Assembly: GCA_002221725.1 (NCBI GenBank)
Contig: NJFT01000045.1
Location: forward strand, 62,001-126,000
DNA: 64,000 nt
Direction: 5' to 3'
DNA from: Scedosporium boydii
Taxonomy: Eukaryota > Ascomycota > Sordariomycetes > Microascales > Microascaceae
Below the pieces are notes generated by a model. It searched no databases and was not told where the DNA came from. It saw nothing but the letters and a program-made list of their open reading frames with translations. Below, in pieces: positions 1 to 12,427 of the stretch. Each line of letters starts with the position of its first letter. The first letter of the stretch is position 1. The translations under genes and the position numbers were made by a program.

Positions 1-424
1 CAGGCAGTGCTGCCTGGTTTGGCCCTGGGTTGGGCCACCTCACTTGGCATGACCAGGCTGCATAGACGAAGTAGAGCCTGGTGTGTGACCTTCTTTGCGA
101 GAAAGTTCGTTCGTGCCCTTGCATACATAATCCAGCCAGGCGGTCAGCTTGGGCATCAATCGATGGATGGCGCAAGCTCGCAGTCACGCTTAAGGTAGAG
201 CTTCCTAGTCCATGGCTCCCAGGCCAGGCTGCATGACGAAGCCCGGTTCTCGTCGGAACGAAAATCATCGAGCTCGTCTACCCTATCTTCCAAAGTCATC
301 GACAACTGAACCTAGAAGAAGTGCTCTTACCGTGTGTTCTCGAACAGTCTGGGCGAGTTCTTCCGGTGTAGCGAGATTACTTCTCTTTTCAGTTCTCTTA
401 TCAGCATGCAGCAGGGCAGACGCA
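1..424. other. Left-edge non-coding stretch
   Basis: I see no gene here. From position 212 the sequence stays open in frame with the NLR gene that follows and offers an upstream ATG. That 71-codon extension contains a hydrophobic run, but it does not resemble the usual start of this family, so I treat it as 5' UTR. Confidence 0.4.
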
Positions 425-3400
425 ATGGCAACGCAGCACAGCTTCCCAGAGTCGGCCTCAGAGGCTTTTAAGATCGCTATTCAGAATTTCAAGAATGCTC
501 TCAACGACGACAACCTCTACGCTGAGATCGTCCAAACTACATCTATCGAGAAAGTCTACGACCTTACTGACAGGCTGCAGGACGAACAGCGGAAGAGAGA
601 GAACATGAAGCATCTTTCGAGTATCAAACCGTACCTCGACCGACTGCAGGAGTATACTGGCGCCATTGACACGTTCGTGCAGGTTAAGCCTGATATCCTC
701 GGGTTAATATGGGGCCCCATCAAGCTTCTCCTCCAGTGGACGAGTACGATCTGGGCATCCTTCATGGCTCTGATTGACACGGCTGAACAAATCGGATATC
801 TGCTACCCGAATTCGGGCACGCAAAGAGGATGTTTGGTGACAATAAACACATCAACTTGCTCCTAGCTCTCTTCTTCCAAGATATTCTAGACTTTTACAT
901 ACTTGCACTCAAGTTCTTCAGCATGCCGTGTAGGTCCTAATTCCTTTCCTGGTTTGGAAAAAAAATCGATGTATTGACGTGCACTAGGCTTGAAGGGTCT
1001 GTTTGAAGCCATGTGGCCAAAGAAAAAGGCGCAAATCGACAATGTAATCAACCAGATAGGGCGGCACACCGCCATGATGAGGAACGAGGTCCGCCTAGAA
1101 CATATCCAGGGGGCATTCGAAGCTCGAGCAATCCAAATGCGGCATTTGGAGGAACTCGGTCGTCAAAATAGGCGCCAAGAGTACGGCATCTTAAGGACGG
1201 CCATAGCTCCAGCCTTCTATGACAAGAAGCTAGATGACCTGCGTGGACGTGTCTGCGAAGGAACCGGGAATTGGCTCTTGAAGCACACCATCATGCGCCA
1301 ATGGCTTGATGTCGACCAAGAAGCACCCGAAAACAAACCAGCTCTGATTTGGCTCCGTGGAATACCAGGTGCAGGTAAGTCTATCAAAGTGGGCTTTTTT
1401 GCTTGATGGCTTCAATACCGGGCGTTACACCTCGTAGATGTCCCGTCGTTACTCGCTCCTCTGACGAATCGTAACTGAGATCTGATCCAGGAAAGACATT
1501 CCTCGCATTTTGCGTCATAAATGAAATACTATCCACAGATCGGCCGGGTAAACATGTTACCTTCGCATTCCTCGGTCACGAGCTGAGCCTCACCACCTCA
1601 GCCATGTCTATAATGCACTCATTAATCTTTCAACTTTCACGGGACGACTCCATCCTCCAAGACTTCGTGTGTGAGACCAGTAACCAGAGCTTCGCTTCTA
1701 GTCTCGTCTGTGCCACGGACTTGTTAATCAAGCTTCTCAATGTCTCTGGTTTTGCGCACATCGTCGTTGATGGCCTCGACGAGATTGAAGAATCCGAAAG
1801 AAGACGGTTCCTTGTGGAAATGTTACGGGTATTGGAGAATTGCCCGGAAGCCAGGATCCTGATCTCTAGCAGGGATGAACATGACATTAAGGCACTCCTG
1901 AAGTCGAGGTCGACCGATATTCGCGCCGACACTTGCAATTTACGCAGCATTCAGACCTACGTTACAGCCAGGTACAAAGAATGGATTCAAAGCCGTACCT
2001 TCACATTGGAAGAACAAACGGAAATAAGGGGATATTTGGATCCCATAGCTTATAGGGCAGAAGGTGAGTGTGGCCAATGCCAGCGAATGCGTCTCAGCAA
2101 GATGAATACCCCTCTAACGAGCCCCTAGGCATGTTTATGTACACGCAACTCATCTTGAAAGGACTAGACTATCTCGATACAATAGACGAGATACGAGATG
2201 AACTCCGAGTTCTACCTGTGGATCTTAATGCTGCGTAGGGATACCTTTGCATTGTCTCGTAAGCTTCACTGCTAATTTACTCCGCAGCTATGGGAGAATA
2301 TTCTCGCGCATCAACAAAAAGCTGCCGGACCAACACGCCAGAGAGAAGGCCCGTAGGATTCTCGGGTGGGTTGGTTGCTCACCTATGCCCTTAACAATTC
2401 AAGAACTACAGCAAGCACTCTCAATTCGCGTCGGTGACTCCAGTCAGATGCCGCGAGGGTACTCGACATTGAACCTTGTTCTCCTCTGCGGGCCGGTAGT
2501 AGAACTCGTCGACGATGAAGTCCATTTCGTCCACTTCACCGCCAAGCAGTAAGCATAATTTTTTTTTTTTTTTTCCCACACCTACACTCTACTTCAAGAG
2601 ATGCACGAATAGTAGTGGTCAGTGATATATTGCATACGCAGTAACACTAAGTGCCCCTCTCAGGTACTTCTTCAACCCCGAAATTCCCAATCATCTCAGG
2701 AGCGCACAGCATATACTTAGCCTCACAAAGACATGCGTCACATATCTTTCCCAACCGCATCATGATCCCACACTCGATATGGCCTCGATCACAACGCATG
2801 TTGTTGCCGGTGTCTATCGACTCCACCATTTCGCTGCTCATGTGTGGCTTAAATTGACGGAGTTATGCTTCGAGTCTCACGAGATCGACAAGCAATCGGC
2901 GGACTGGGCGGAGCTCACCGAAATATTTCGAAGGCTTCTAAAGACTAGAACCAATCCTGAGTACGTTCCACCGGATGAGGAGACCGACTTTCCGCACTTG
3001 AGACATATCAAAAGCTGCGAGGAAGGCATCTACCAGCTTTTATGCCGGGAGACACAATTCCGGAAGAAATCTGCTCTGAGGTTGTTCGAGCTAGGTAGAG
3101 GTAAGGACCCCTAGAACACCGGCGGCAGATACATGTGGGAGTGTATAACTGACATGCCTCGCGTTTTCAGGTAGCTGGCAAGCCTCAGACCCTTTGACTT
3201 TGCGACGCACTACAGCTGCAGTTAACCACGTTCTGCAAGATGTTATATCCCAAAATTCCGAACCTTCCTCCCGCGACGCCATTTACCTCAACTACGGATT
3301 ACGACCTTTCAAGTGCAGCTTCGCCAGCTGCAAGTTCCATCGCATTGGGTTCAAAAACAAAAGACGGAAGGAGGCACACTCAAAAGACCACGATCGGCCC

Positions 3401-4477
3401 TGGATATGTGACGTACCCGGTTGCGAATATTCCGAGATTGGATTCCTCTCCCGACGAATGAGGGACGTACACTTTGACAAGTTCCATAGAGCAGACGAGC
3501 CTCAGGAGTTGGCCTCCACGAACAATGAGTTAAGCGATGATCATGTCACGTCCTTGATTCTCGCCCTCATCAGAGAGGATCAGGTGCAAGCTGTACAGTC
3601 CTTTATTCCTAGGCTTCGGGGGTGGTTTGAACGAAAACGAGAACTTTTCAAAACGGTATGCGCAGAAGCAGCATCGTCGGGATCTCCTGAAACGGTGCAA
3701 ATGCTGCTCGAAAACCTATTTGTCGACGACAAGTCTGCCGTTAGAGATATATACGACTATCTGTTGCTCCCGGCGGCAAATAAGGGTAATCGGGTGGTCA
3801 TGGAGCAGCTGGTCCGAAGAGTCATGTCCCGCCCTGGCAATTATGACTACGGTCAGGGTGTGGCTTATGAGCGTGTTCTCGCAAAGGCTCTTGGATCCGA
3901 TGACTTTTTCGTCCTGTTCCAAATATTGGAACCTCTCACTCAGCGAGAATGCAGAGGACGAAAGGCTACAGGGGGCATACCAGCATTCTTCCATATCCGA
4001 GTCATTCGGGCCACGGGCTGCTGTTCTCAGAGAGAAGATATGCTCATCGCCTTGTGGAGAACCTCGAAACGTATGGGCTTCACGGAGGGAACTGATGCTT
4101 TCGGAATAGCCCTATTTTTAGTTGCTGGATCGACCTGCTCGTTGAAGTTGGCTTCAGTTTTGATTGAACTAGGGGCTGACTTGGAGACATTTTCGCTTGG
4201 AGCAACGCCGCTTCAGCGGGCCGCCCGGCATGATACTGAGAAAAATGCTAAATTTATTAGGTTTCTACTGCATCATGGCGCAAACCCGAATGTCAGTTAT
4301 AGTAAATTACAGAAGAACTTGTGGGGAGGCCAAGACACTTATATTCGAGTCAAGCTGTCCGAAGAAGCCGGTGTCAAGGGTATTTCTAAATGGCTTGGGA
4401 AGTCATGGGAGGAGCTTCTTCAAGAAATTGAGGAGGCAAAGAAGGCAAATAGCAACTCAGAGTCGCCAGCGAGCTAG
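425..4477 (+). CDS. Fungal NLR/STAND protein: NACHT NTPase with C2H2 fingers and ankyrin repeats
   Basis: Seven exons (425-929, 988-1374, 1491-2063, 2129-2234, 2288-2548, 2664-3100, 3171-4477) join without frame breaks to 1191 residues. Residues 1 to about 200 form the N-terminal domain common on fungal NACHT proteins (IWGPIKLLLQWTS motif, the type I recall as DUF7708). The NACHT follows: Walker A GIPGAGKT at 293-300 and Walker B VVDGLDE near 390-396. Two C2H2 zinc fingers follow (C805/C810/H826/H830 and C836/C841/H857/H862), then a helical region with ankyrin-like repeats from about 1060 (LLHHGANPN). Fungal STAND proteins are ligand-sensing ATPases linked to self/non-self recognition; the ligand here is unknown. 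The start was chosen because MATQHSF begins where relatives begin. It converges on the SNF2 gene, with 62 nt between the stops. Function is by family only. Confidence 0.85.
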
Positions 4478-4539
4478 AAGATGCAAGTCGAGCAAAAGGG
4501 CTCCGCTGTGAACCTCCGCTGTAAATAACTATTCAATCT

Positions 4540-7500
4540 TCAAACATTTTTGAAGTCTCTAGGTATCATACAGCGCGTGAGTTTGACCGCTACATCGGCA
4601 ATACCTTTAGAGCGAAAACTCACCTGCCACCTTTGCCGATCTACTTCTAATTGGGAGATAGCCTCGTCGTCGATGGACTGTGATATCAGGCGCCGTTTGT
4701 CGCATTGTATCCAACGGACGTACTGAAGTGCAAAGTCACCACTGCCATATATTCTAGGAGAATGTAAATGGCTCGACTTACCTCTTCGATAGATCTACGA
4801 ATAAAATACCGCGTCACCAAAACAGGTTGAGTTTGCCCAATGCGGAGGACTCTTCCAATAGCTTGTGATTCTGTCATGGGGTTCCACTGCGGCTCTAGTA
4901 TGTGGACATGGCAAGCTGCGATCAGGTCGACACTGAATAAACCATCATGTTAGCTCATTGTTGCGGCTTTTATGCCCTAACTATCCCCTTACACCGCGCT
5001 GGTGGGGAGGCCTCACTTACCCTTCGCCTGTACTTCCGATGCTAGCTAGCATCACTGTGCATGCTGGGTTGGACTTGAACTGCTCAACCGCCATGCGCCG
5101 CTGCTGAAGGGATGCCTGGCCGTCAATGCGTTGAATTCCGAGCCTAGCATTCTGGAGATCTGCTTGAACTAAATCGAGCATATTTGTCCAAAAGCTGAAG
5201 ACAACGCTTGGTCAAGTCAGCTTCCAACTCCGATAGACATTCGCTTATTCTTCATACCTTTTCTTCGGGGCATGGTCACCATTCCCCTTTCTCTGTTCTC
5301 TCAAAATATTTCGGACTAGCGCCGCGGCTTTCACTCCTCGATACGAGTCATGAGAGCCTTGGATCGCATTCTTCGCATCGGGTTCTAGTAGAACCGAATC
5401 TCGACAAACGGAGCACGGCGAGGATTCATCGAGATCACCCTCTTCGGACTCTTTAATACGATTCCTACATTTCTCACACATAGGATGCCCGCATGGCATA
5501 GCACCATCGCCATCTAGATTGACAACCAGTCCTCCGCACCCCGAGCACCGGCGCTGGAGCTTCTCCATTGTCTGCCAATCGGCGGCCGACAAGTCTCTCG
5601 ACTTCCAGGCCTGAAGGGCTATTACAGGCAACAATCTCTCACCATAATTGCAAATCAACCTTAGGGAATTAATCAGGCTCAAGATATTGTCGTCACCTTT
5701 CGTTTTCTGCCGAGAAGGTGGGTCGCCTCGTCTCGTCCTGGGACTCGAGGCAATATCTGCCGCCTTGGCGCTGAAGAAGTTGTACAGCTCACGATCCCGC
5801 TCTCCTAGCTCGAGCCATTCGATCTTCTCCGTTGGCTCGGGGAGTCTGATGCTCGAGGCGATAGTTCGACGGAGACAAGTCGCTCGTACGAGGGCCTGTA
5901 ACCGTTCGAGACCGTACTTCGGCTTTTTCCTGATAGGCTTGGCAATGCATCGGTCAAAGGTACGCTTCTCTGATAGCTTTGGCACGCGGAGAAAACTGAG
6001 GAGAGCGCCGTAGTCGTCAATCGAGTTGTGAATTGGCGTGCCGGTGAGGCACCAGTGACATGTAGCTCTCTCTGAGATGGCGAGAGCAGCCTGGTGAAAC
6101 TTGGAAGGCCGGGAGCGAATTCGGTGGGCTGCGGCGTAAAAAGTCAGTAGAGTGGGAACTAGAAAAGACCCGCATGCAGGCGGAGGTAAAAATTAAAAAG
6201 AAAAAAAACCCACCCTCATCGAGTACAACGCGATGCCAGCGGTGGGAGAAGAGAGTGTCACCCGAAGGCGTCATAAACTCTTTGCGGAGAACCTCGTAGG
6301 TAGTAATGACGATGTCGTGTTTGGGAAGTCCCAGAACAAGCTGCTGTCTTGATGCTCCGTAGTAAGTGACGAAAGTAACGCAATCAAAGAGATGTCTATA
6401 AGACGTCAGCAGACTGCATTCGTTTTCTCGGCGACATTTAACCAAAATCTTACGTCTTTATCTGAGTTTCCCACCCCGGGATGACTAGAATTATTAGCGA
6501 TAGTATCTATTTACCGGAGGAGAGGCCACTTACCCGACTTGGGAGCAACAATCAGGGTGGCTTTGGGTTGGTTGTTGCCCTTCTGTTTAAGGTTGATGGA
6601 CTCTCGCACGTCGAGGTACCAGCATATCAAAGCAAGAGTCGTGAGTGTTTTCCCAAGACCCATTTCCTGCGAAATAAAACCCTAGTCAGAGTCGTCTATC
6701 CATGTCAGGGAGGTTTAATGCACTAACGTCGGCAAGCACTCCTCCGAGGACGGGCTGAGGTTTCTCTTCTCGAGCTCCCGTCCCAACGTGGCGATAGCCG
6801 CCGGAGCACGCTTTCCATAATGAAGGAGACTTAGCGCCGTCGATAACTCCGCATTCTTTTTCGACCATCATGCCAAGTGCAGCGAGTTGATGTCTAGTTG
6901 CAGTCAGTCATCGGGCATTGGTATAGATGACCTGAGGCAACTTACTCTTGTAGTGTTGACCTCAGTCTCTTACTAGGCTTCACACCGGTGACGTCCTCGA
7001 CACCATTTGCGAGATCGAAAATTCTCCAGATTCTTGCCTTTCCCGCTTCATCCAGCTGATCGTCAGGCCAAGCTTCAGTGTTGGAATCAGATATAGGTAG
7101 TCCCTCGATTTCCGGCATCTGTGCACCTGGCCTGAGGAGGATATGGGGGTTGAAATACGGGACGTCAGCCTCGGCTTCGCCGGCCCTAGGGTGTTGGAAA
7201 AAGAGGCGTGAGTCGGCCATAAGCTTTCGAATGGCATCTTTGTCCTCCATCTTGCCATACACGACAATTCTGGCAACGGCATCATCTAGAGTCCGTTTCG
7301 GTGCTTTCCCCTGAGACTTTTTTGTTCTTTTAGCTTCTGACTGTCCATTCGCAGAGAGCGTTGTAGTCAGCTTCACCGTGAATCTGTCCAATAAGTCTTG
7401 TAGCCCTTTGGAGACGATGATGCCCGCAAAAGTATTCGATCCCTCGAAGTAGAGGCTCAAGATACCAGCTTCTGACCGGATCAAGACAGGTGACGAGGCT

Positions 7501-8475
7501 ATTCGTCGATTATCTATGGTCGAAATGGTGGCACCAACTAGGATCTAGTGAATGTCGACAACGTTAGGTTAGGGCTTTGAAACTCGGGATATTGCCGACA
7601 ACATGTTCTCAACTTACGGCCCCAAAGCAAGTATCAAAATCGATTTCGCCTTCAGTAGTGTCGGAACCGCCTTCTAGGGCGGGAGAATCTGTGGGTCGAA
7701 ATTTGCCTTTGTCGTCATCAATCACGGCTACGCTGGCGCTGAGGGATCTCGTGGTCTCCGGCAATGCTGCGACCATTTGCATTTCAACGGCGTCATCTCC
7801 TTCGGCTGCTGGTGATGGTTTCCAATCAGTGGCCATTTCTGCAGGCGTTAGACTGCTAGACGTGCACCGGCTGATTTCGAACGTGGTGGTATCCCCCAGC
7901 TCTAGTACCCCAACACGGCCCGAGGCACCGCCGCGCTCTGGCGCCCACAGGCCACCCTCCATTCCAAGCTGAGGCATCTTATTTGGCGAGAAATCATCCT
8001 CCCCAAAGTCTGGAGTCTCATGGCCCACATACCGTTGCCCATATGCCATCGTACGCGGTCCTGCATATGGGATATTAGGACGTCCTCTCTGACACTCATT
8101 GGATATACTTGATGAAGATTCCCGGGGAACGAGAGTAGGATAGGACCATATAGAACCGGGTCCGACGTCTGTAATCCTGTGAGAGCCCATGCTATGTTCA
8201 CCCGAAGGCCATGCCGAGGTTTGATTCGTTCCCAGCATCGACGGTACCGGATCACATACTTGGTGAGCCAGTAGTGTTCGGTAGCCCTGACTCCTATCCC
8301 ACAACATAGGATCCCTTGGGGAGAGAGTCGCCAGGGTGTGATCCTCAGGTTGATACGCTCTCCGTTTTGAACCCCGGTGAGCTTGAACTTGTTCGCCGTT
8401 AGCGGAAGGATGTGGCCTCTTCAGAGAGTCGTCATCCTCCATAGAATTGGTCGTGTTTTCCCGCTCCCACTCCAT
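4540..8475 (-). CDS. SNF2-family ATPase with RING finger (Rad5/HLTF/SMARCA3-like)
   Basis: Ten exons (8475-7618, 7544-6946, 6893-6728, 6666-6534, 6484-6454, 6395-6214, 6128-5258, 5194-5021, 4932-4782, 4722-4540) give 1115 residues. Residues 1-280 are low complexity. A HIRAN-like stretch follows near 282-420. The SNF2 motor has DEMGLGKT at 541-548, DEAH at 655-658 (its Ala codon split by an intron), a C4/C3HC4-type RING starting near C851 (CSGCGG...MPCGHPMC...CSVC) between the two lobes, and helicase motif VI QAIGRVLR near 1028-1035. RING placement between the lobes is the hallmark of Rad5/HLTF and Rad16-type repair translocases with ubiquitin-ligase activity, acting in the nucleus. A possible 34-nt intron at 4590-4623 would move the stop to 4566; it is shorter than normal introns, so I kept the unspliced end. 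One exon is only 31 nt. Confidence 0.85.
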
Positions 8476-10035
8476 ATCAATACAGTGAATGTTCTTGCCT
8501 GAAAACTTTTCCCTAATTACATGGAATAGCTGGAGTTATTATCAATGAGGCTACAAGAAGGCAAGAGAAAAACTCATCAGAAAGAAAAAACGAAGCATTT
8601 CCTTCGAGGCAGGCAATGGGGTTTTAAACCCCTTTCGGTTGCTTCCATAGTCGCCTCATTAGGCATACACAGCCCTAGCCTGACGCTCAACGTGCAGCTA
8701 AGCCACGCAACAGATTGATGCGTTCGTTGGAAGTGTAAGTATTATTTGCTTTTTCCTTCTGCATATGTATGTGCAGTAGCTTGATCTTCCCTTTTTGCGG
8801 ATACCCTCTGCGTTCCCTGTAGCATAGAGCCTCTACTTCGTACTTGTATAGCGGGCTAAGCTGTGTACCTGAATTATCTTATAGGTGCACTTTTGCCAAG
8901 GTGGTGAGGGTCCCGAAAATGGCGCCCCTACCAGCCAAAACCACATCCTAACCGCCTCCACCTAAAGTTATTGTGGAAATCGACTCCTGAAAGGAGAAGA
9001 AAAGAAAAGAAAAGAAAAAGGAAAAAAATTGGTTTCTGGATGCTAGATCCCCAAAATACAAAGTGGGGGCCGCCAAGCTCAAAACTCTGTTCACCAGCGG
9101 TGGAGCTGGACGCAGCGAGGACTTGAGACTTGGTTATTTCCTCGCGGCTCCTCATTGCCGCGGTCGAAATTGGTGGCAGAATCCGCTGGATCTAGCAGGA
9201 CCAGCAGCATATCCCCACTTTGGGGAAGAAAAAGAAACAGACGCCGAATATGGTGTCCGCCACAGCATCTTTGGATCTTGGTCGTCGAGTGTGGGGACTG
9301 GACAATCCACAACGTCAATCCGTCAAAAAGGAAGGTTTAAACTGAAGCATGTGCTTTGTGGCTTCCACTCCGTGGCCTTTGATAGTTCGTACGAGGTACT
9401 TCGTAGTGCTTGCTGTGTCAGCGAAAACAACCGTTTGCCTTTGCCGTTTGCCGGAGAAGCTAAAGACTGCAGTGTATCGCGTGCCCCGTCAACCAAGTCT
9501 TGGTGCTGTCGTCGTCGTTGTCTATCGTCTCCAGTCCACCGACGATCCCACCTTGCAGCTCTGCGCTGTGTTTCTTATCGCAAATCCCCTATTCGCAAAT
9601 CCGTCTCGAAATTCAACTTGGAAACCAAACTCAAATTGAGTATTTCATCTGCCATTCTTCTTTTCCGCATTTAGAATCCTCGACGCTGTTTTCTTTGTTT
9701 TTCATTTGCGCCTACATCTAGATCGGTCGTTCGAAACTTTTTTTTTTTTCTTTTTAAATTATCTGCTTTTTTTTTCTCCGAAGTCCAGGAGTTCCGAGCT
9801 TGCCGTAATCGTATCGTCGTATCGGATACCCACGTACCGTTCCCTGTCGAAGAACCCCTCAAGCCGAACCACGATCTTGATCCCCACGAATAACTGCCTT
9901 CATTCCTCGCTGATATCCCCCTCTGCCTCAAGCGACAAGGCCCCGTGGGCCCTCTTTCCCTCCATACCGGGGCGGATATTTACGATTCCCGCGAGCCGAC
10001 GTTGACGCGACGTATTCCTTCTCTCCAAACCCGCC
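8476..10035. other. Intergenic spacer, divergent promoters of SNF2 and Rab4-type genes
   Basis: There is no supportable gene. It carries an (AAAAG)n tract near 8997-9029 and two copies of the recurrent TACTTCGTA motif (8834-8842, 9397-9405). Pyrimidine-rich sequence at 9735-9780 probably lies in the promoter or 5' UTR of the Rab4-type gene. Confidence 0.5.
8997..9029. repeat. (AAAAG)n microsatellite
   Basis: A short pentanucleotide run of about five imperfect AAAAG units upstream of the Rab4-type gene. A CTTTT run lies downstream of the same gene. Confidence 0.7.
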
Positions 10036-11424
10036 ATGACGAGACCACGCGGCTCTTCGGCGGCGAGCGAGGAGAGCGCCGGCGTGCCCCTCGACCAGGT
10101 ACGACAGAGCCTTTCTTCCACGATGAGGCCCCGAGGCTATTACATTTGGGGTGTCAAAATGCTGGTCTTGGAAGGACGGGAAATTCGCTGGAATGCGGCT
10201 GGCTGACGGGACTGCGATAATCTTCTAGGAGCTCGGGAGTATGTACGATTACCTTGCCAAAGTTATCCTCCTAGGACCCAGCGGATCGGGAAAGTGAGTC
10301 TTCTTCGGATTCCTAGCGGCCTCTTGCTGGATTAGGCACAGAACGCAGAGCAATACAGGGGCCAGAGCAGCGTGTGCTAACTTCGGCTGGCTACCACAGG
10401 TCATGTCTTTTGCACCGCTTCGTCAAGAACGAATGGCGAGTTCTGTCCTCCCAGACCATCGGCGTCGAGTTCTCCAGCAAGATCATTAAAGTTGGCACTG
10501 GTGCGAGGAGGAAACGCATAAAACTACAGGTACCGTACTAACAACGTTCCCCCCCTTCACGGCCTCATCAGTGCTAACTGGAGTCCAAAGCTCTGGGACA
10601 CAGCAGGCACCGAGCGATTCCGCTCCGTCTCGCGATCCTACTACCGAGGCGCCGCCGGCGCCATCCTCGTCTACGACATCACCTCCCACGCCTCCTTTCG
10701 CGCCATCCAACCCTTCCTAAACGACGCCCGCGCCCTCGCCTCCCCCAAACTCAGCGTCCTCCTCGTAGGAAACAAGCTCGACCTCGCCTCCGACGCCCTC
10801 GTCGACACAAGCATACCACCCCTAACACCCAGCAGCGTCGGCTCCACAAGCACTACCACCACACTACGCCCCGTCCCGAGCACGACCTCCCTCTCCACCA
10901 TCACCACAACCGACAGCTCCAGCACCATAAGAGGCGGACAGCCAGGCTCGGTATCCACATCCCTCGGCGCCGCGCACCCCCAACGCGTAACCATCGCCCC
11001 CGAAGGTCGCGAAGTCTCCTCCTCCGAAGCCACGCGTTGGGCCAGCACCGTCGGCGTCCCCGTCGTCATGGAAGCGAGCGCCTTCACGGGCGAAAACGTC
11101 GACGAGATCTTCGGCCGGCTGGCGCGCATGATCCTCACCAAGATCGAGCTCGGCGAGATTGACCCCGATGACCCGATGAGCGGCATCCAGTACGGCGACA
11201 ACTACGGCGGCGGGTGGAATGCCGGGGCGAGCGACGGCGCGAGCATAAAGAGTTCTATGACGGCAGGGACGATTGATGATATTGGAGCGGGGGGACCCAG
11301 AAGGAGGAGGGGGCGCGGTGGGGGGAGGATGGGGAGGAATAGAGGGGGCAATTGGGCAGGGCTTAGGGAGTGGGAGGAGGTGTTTACGATTGGGAATAGG
11401 AGGAGGGGTGGGAACTGTTGCTGA
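10036..11424 (+). CDS. Rab4-type small GTPase with inserted loop
   Basis: Four exons (10036-10098, 10229-10293, 10400-10529, 10591-11424) encode 363 residues, much longer than the usual 200-220. The GTPase motifs are clear: P-loop GPSGSGKS at 37-44, DTAGTE at 89-94, NKLD at 147-150 and EASA at 247-250. The SYYRGAAGAILVYDIT stretch is Rab4/Rab2/Rab14-like, and Rab4 fits best. The C-terminus GNCC provides two cysteines for geranylgeranylation, so the protein should sit on endosomal membranes and act in recycling. Two oddities stand out. A Ser/Thr-rich insertion of roughly 70 residues separates NKLD from EASA, and the catalytic Gln of the DTAGQE motif is Thr. A Gly/Arg-rich tail precedes the prenylation site. 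The intron at 10294 splits the P-loop Lys codon. Confidence 0.85.
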
Positions 11425-11549
11425 AAGTGCTGTGCGCTACGGGAGGCTGCGTGGACATCAACTCTATTTTTTCTTTCCCTTTTTTGGAAGATCTTCCAGG
11501 TAGTTAGGGCGTGGGAGGCCGGCGGCTTTCTCCTTTGTTCGATGACTTC

Positions 11550-11575
11550 TTTTCCTTTTCTTTTCTTTTCTTTTC
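11550..11575. repeat. (CTTTT)n microsatellite
   Basis: About five pentanucleotide units, probably in the 3' UTR of the Rab4-type gene. Confidence 0.7.
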
Positions 11576-12400
11576 GGTCCCCTCATTTCCTTGGGATCCC
11601 CAGTTTGCCTCGAGATGAGCCTACAAACTAAGGACTCGATCCGGGCAAGAACTGACGCGGCTTTCGATGTTTTGACATTTGATACGATTAACAGGGCAAC
11701 ACTCTTGATGCAAGGGTTAGACTTACTTTCGTCCCTTCCGTTTACTTTCTTCGGTTACTTTCCTACATTCATATTATATAGCTTGCATTTACAGATATGT
11801 AGTTGGCCGCACTAATCATACAACCGTTTACGACATTGACACCTTTCCCCTTAGATTCAATGTCATGAATACCTCGACCTGGAGTGTTGGATGAGCAACC
11901 TCGGATACTGGTGACAGGATGCATTACAATGTGAAATGTCAGACAGGTGGAGCCGAGCTGTAAAAAAGCCGCGGGACCACCTACTCCATAAGGGTAGGCG
12001 ATCCGGAGTCAACGCGGCGGATGGAGATCCGGAGTGCCTTTGCTGGGGAGATGCTTAATGCCAAGACTTTTTTTGCAGCGTGATGGTTTTCCATCCAATG
12101 TTGTGAGAAGCGGGCGAGAAAAAGCAGTATCGGCACATGCGAAGTGTAAGAGGAGATGGGCTCGGGAAGTTGGTATCACATACCGCTGCCCTCTGTGATA
12201 CGAACAAGCTAAGCCTCTGACTGTACTAGGGGGATAGGTCGGGAGCATATCACTCCGCCCCGCGGACTGTAGCGACAACGGAAGCCAGGTTACCTGCTCG
12301 TTCGCTTTCCCAGCCTGGCATTATCAGAGGAGAGGAGACTTTGATGTTGGGGTTCTGGTTCAAGCAAAACGCGGCGCTTGTTCATCCTTAGCCTAAATTG

Positions 12401-12427
12401 AAGGGCGGAGGAAATTCCTCCGCCCTT
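12401..12427. repeat. Perfect inverted repeat, 13-bp arms, 1-nt centre
   Basis: The left arm AAGGGCGGAGGAA is followed by a single A and then the exact reverse complement. It lies in non-coding DNA about 950 bp upstream of mndB. It could form a cruciform or be a site for a dimeric DNA-binding protein; neither is shown. Confidence 0.75.

Noticed and set aside
4590..4623. Last intron of the SNF2 gene
   Set aside because: Donor and acceptor sites exist and the phase fits, but 34 nt is too short for a normal fungal intron.
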